Origin: Apostichopus japonicus
Taxonomy: Eukaryota > Echinodermata > Holothuroidea > Aspidochirotida > Stichopodidae
Direction of reading: 5' to 3'
DNA length: 64,000 nt
NCBI RefSeq assembly: GCF_037975245.1
Contig: NC_092576.1
Location: 20,523,611-20,587,610 of the forward strand
Shown here one piece after another: positions 62,876-64,000 of the stretch. The notes under the pieces are model-generated. The model was given only the letters and a program-made list of their open reading frames with translations. It was not told the DNA's origin and ran no database searches. The position numbers and the translations under genes are program-made. Positions within the stretch are counted from its first letter, which is position 1, and every line of letters begins with the position of its first letter.

Positions 62876-63190
62876 CTACTGACCATTGTTCAGATCTGAA
62901 TCTGATAGCTGATGACCATTACTCATTTCTTGCTCAGCTTGACCATTACTCATTTCTTGCTCAGCTTGACCATTACTCATTTCTTGCTCAGCTTGACCAT
63001 TACTCATTTCTTTCTCGGCTTTACTCGGTTTTCTTTTACGGGAAGCGGCTTCTTTGCCCATTACTTGAACTTTGTCAGGGTAACTACAGCGGACATTGTA
63101 AGGACATGTTCTCAGATGTTGACCAATGGGAGCATAGTCCTCAAACCCCCAGGAATGCACTGGAGTAAACGAAGTACTGTAAAGCCATGT
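62876..63190 (-). CDS. Terminal coding exon of an unrecognised gene, with a nine-residue tandem repeat
   Basis: The acceptor tttattttccag sits before 63190. The frame is phase 0 and open for 104 codons to a TAG at 62876. It begins TWLYSTSFTPVHSWGFEDYA, continues HLRTCPYNVRCSYPDKVQVM, then a basic patch (RKRKPSKAEK), and four copies of a nine-residue unit (EMSNGQAEQ), ending SDSDLNNGQ. The first half has the look of a conserved fold with two cysteines (CPYNVRC). The tail looks disordered and may contain a nuclear localisation signal. I do not recognise the family. Upstream exons would lie beyond 64000; the intron starts with a minisatellite. Confidence 0.6.
   Translation of the reverse strand, partial: TWLYSTSFTPVHSWGFEDYAPIGQHLRTCPYNVRCSYPDKVQVMGKEAASRKRKPSKAEKEMSNGQAEQEMSNGQAEQEMSNGQAEQEMSNGHQLSDSDLNNGQ
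62912..63011. repeat. 27-bp coding tandem repeat, four copies
   Basis: TTGACCATTACTCATTTCTT plus GCTCAGC is repeated four times. It is in frame within the terminal exon and encodes EMSNGQAEQ on the minus strand. Confidence 0.9.
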
Positions 63191-63282
63191 CTGGAAAATA
63201 AAAATGTTTAAGGAAAGTTACAAAATGACAGGCTGAGATCTCTAATCAATTTGAAACAAACATCCCAACCATACGTCAACTC

Positions 63283-64000
63283 AGGAGACAACACAGTAAC
63301 AGCACAGGATATATAATAAAGGGAAAAGGCTCAGGAGACTAAAACACAGTAACAGCACAGGATATATAATAAAGGGAAAAGGCTCAAGAGACTAAAACAC
63401 AGTAACAGCACAGGATATATATGATAAAGGGAAAAGGCTCAGGAGACAAGACACAGTAAGAGCACAGGATATATAATAAAGGGAAAAGGCTCAGGAGACT
63501 AAATCACAGTAACAGCACAGGATATATAATAAAGGCAAAAGGCTCAGGAGACAAGACACAGTAACAGCACAGGATATATAATAAAGGGAAAAGGCTCAGG
63601 AGACTAAAACACAGTAACAGCACACGATATATAATAAAGGGAAAAGGCTCAAGAGACTAAAACACAGTAACAGCACAGGATATATATGATACAGGGAAAA
63701 GGCTCAGGAGACAAGACACAGTAAGAGCACAGGATATATAATAAAGGGAAAAGGCTCAGGAGACTAAATCACAGTAACAGCACAGGATATATAATAAAGG
63801 CAAAAGGCTCAAGAGACTAAAACACAGTAACAGCACAGGATATATAATAAAGGGAAAAGGCTAACAGTAACAGCACAGGATATATAATAAAGGGAAAAGG
63901 CTCAGGAGACTAAAACACAGTAACAGCAGAGGATATATAATAAAGGGAAAAGGCTAACAGTAACAGCACAGGATATATAATAAAGGGAAAAGGCTCAGGA
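63283..64000. repeat. About 54-bp minisatellite, running off the window
   Basis: About 14 copies of ACACAGTAACAGCACAGGAT, ATATAATAAAGGGAAAAGGC and TCAGGAGACTAAA. Shortened units near 63863 and 63955 lack the CTCAGGAGACTAAAACA part. It lies within the intron upstream of the terminal exon at 62876. Confidence 0.92.

Overview
The window is animal nuclear DNA: AT-rich, with split genes that have GT-AG introns, abundant tandem repeats and many small inverted-repeat transposons. The gene content (a secreted frizzled-related protein and a SUSD2-like modular surface protein) and the repeat style suggest a marine invertebrate deuterostome, probably an echinoderm. The sequence alone does not fix the species.

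Left part (about 1.2-13.0 kb). Seven phase-compatible exons on the minus strand encode the N-terminal part of a SUSD2-like protein: signal peptide and somatomedin-B domain, IPT/TIG domain, a middle segment, an AMOP domain and the start of a von Willebrand factor D (VWD) domain. One intron uses a GC-AG boundary. The rest of the VWD, any sushi domain and any membrane anchor were not found. A possible short first exon of another minus-strand gene lies at 1310-1381.

Repeat-dominated middle (13.1-36 kb). A roughly 5.1 kb satellite of 62-bp units with higher-order structure (13.44-18.53 kb) is followed by a transposon-rich zone. That zone holds tRNA-derived SINE copies, including a perfect inverted pair, a decayed LINE ORF2 tail, and a cluster of nonautonomous hAT-like elements. 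Several have matching terminal inverted repeats (TIRs) and 8-bp target-site duplications (TSDs), and one has an empty-site control inside the window.

Right part (36.3-52.8 kb). A complete three-exon plus-strand gene encodes a 394-residue secreted frizzled-related protein of the sFRP1/2/5 type (frizzled CRD plus netrin domain). It has an extra cysteine in the CRD and lacks one expected cysteine in the netrin domain. Its two introns carry three minisatellites and two TA microsatellites. A 14-bp minisatellite (53.5-54.5 kb) lies downstream.

Far right (55-64 kb). This part holds more hAT-like copies, a LINE fragment, repeats with 10-bp-spaced nuclear-receptor half-sites, and the terminal coding exon of an unrecognised minus-strand gene (62876-63190). 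A minisatellite in that gene's intron runs off the window. No bacterial genes, CRISPR arrays, rRNA or convincing functional tRNA genes were seen.
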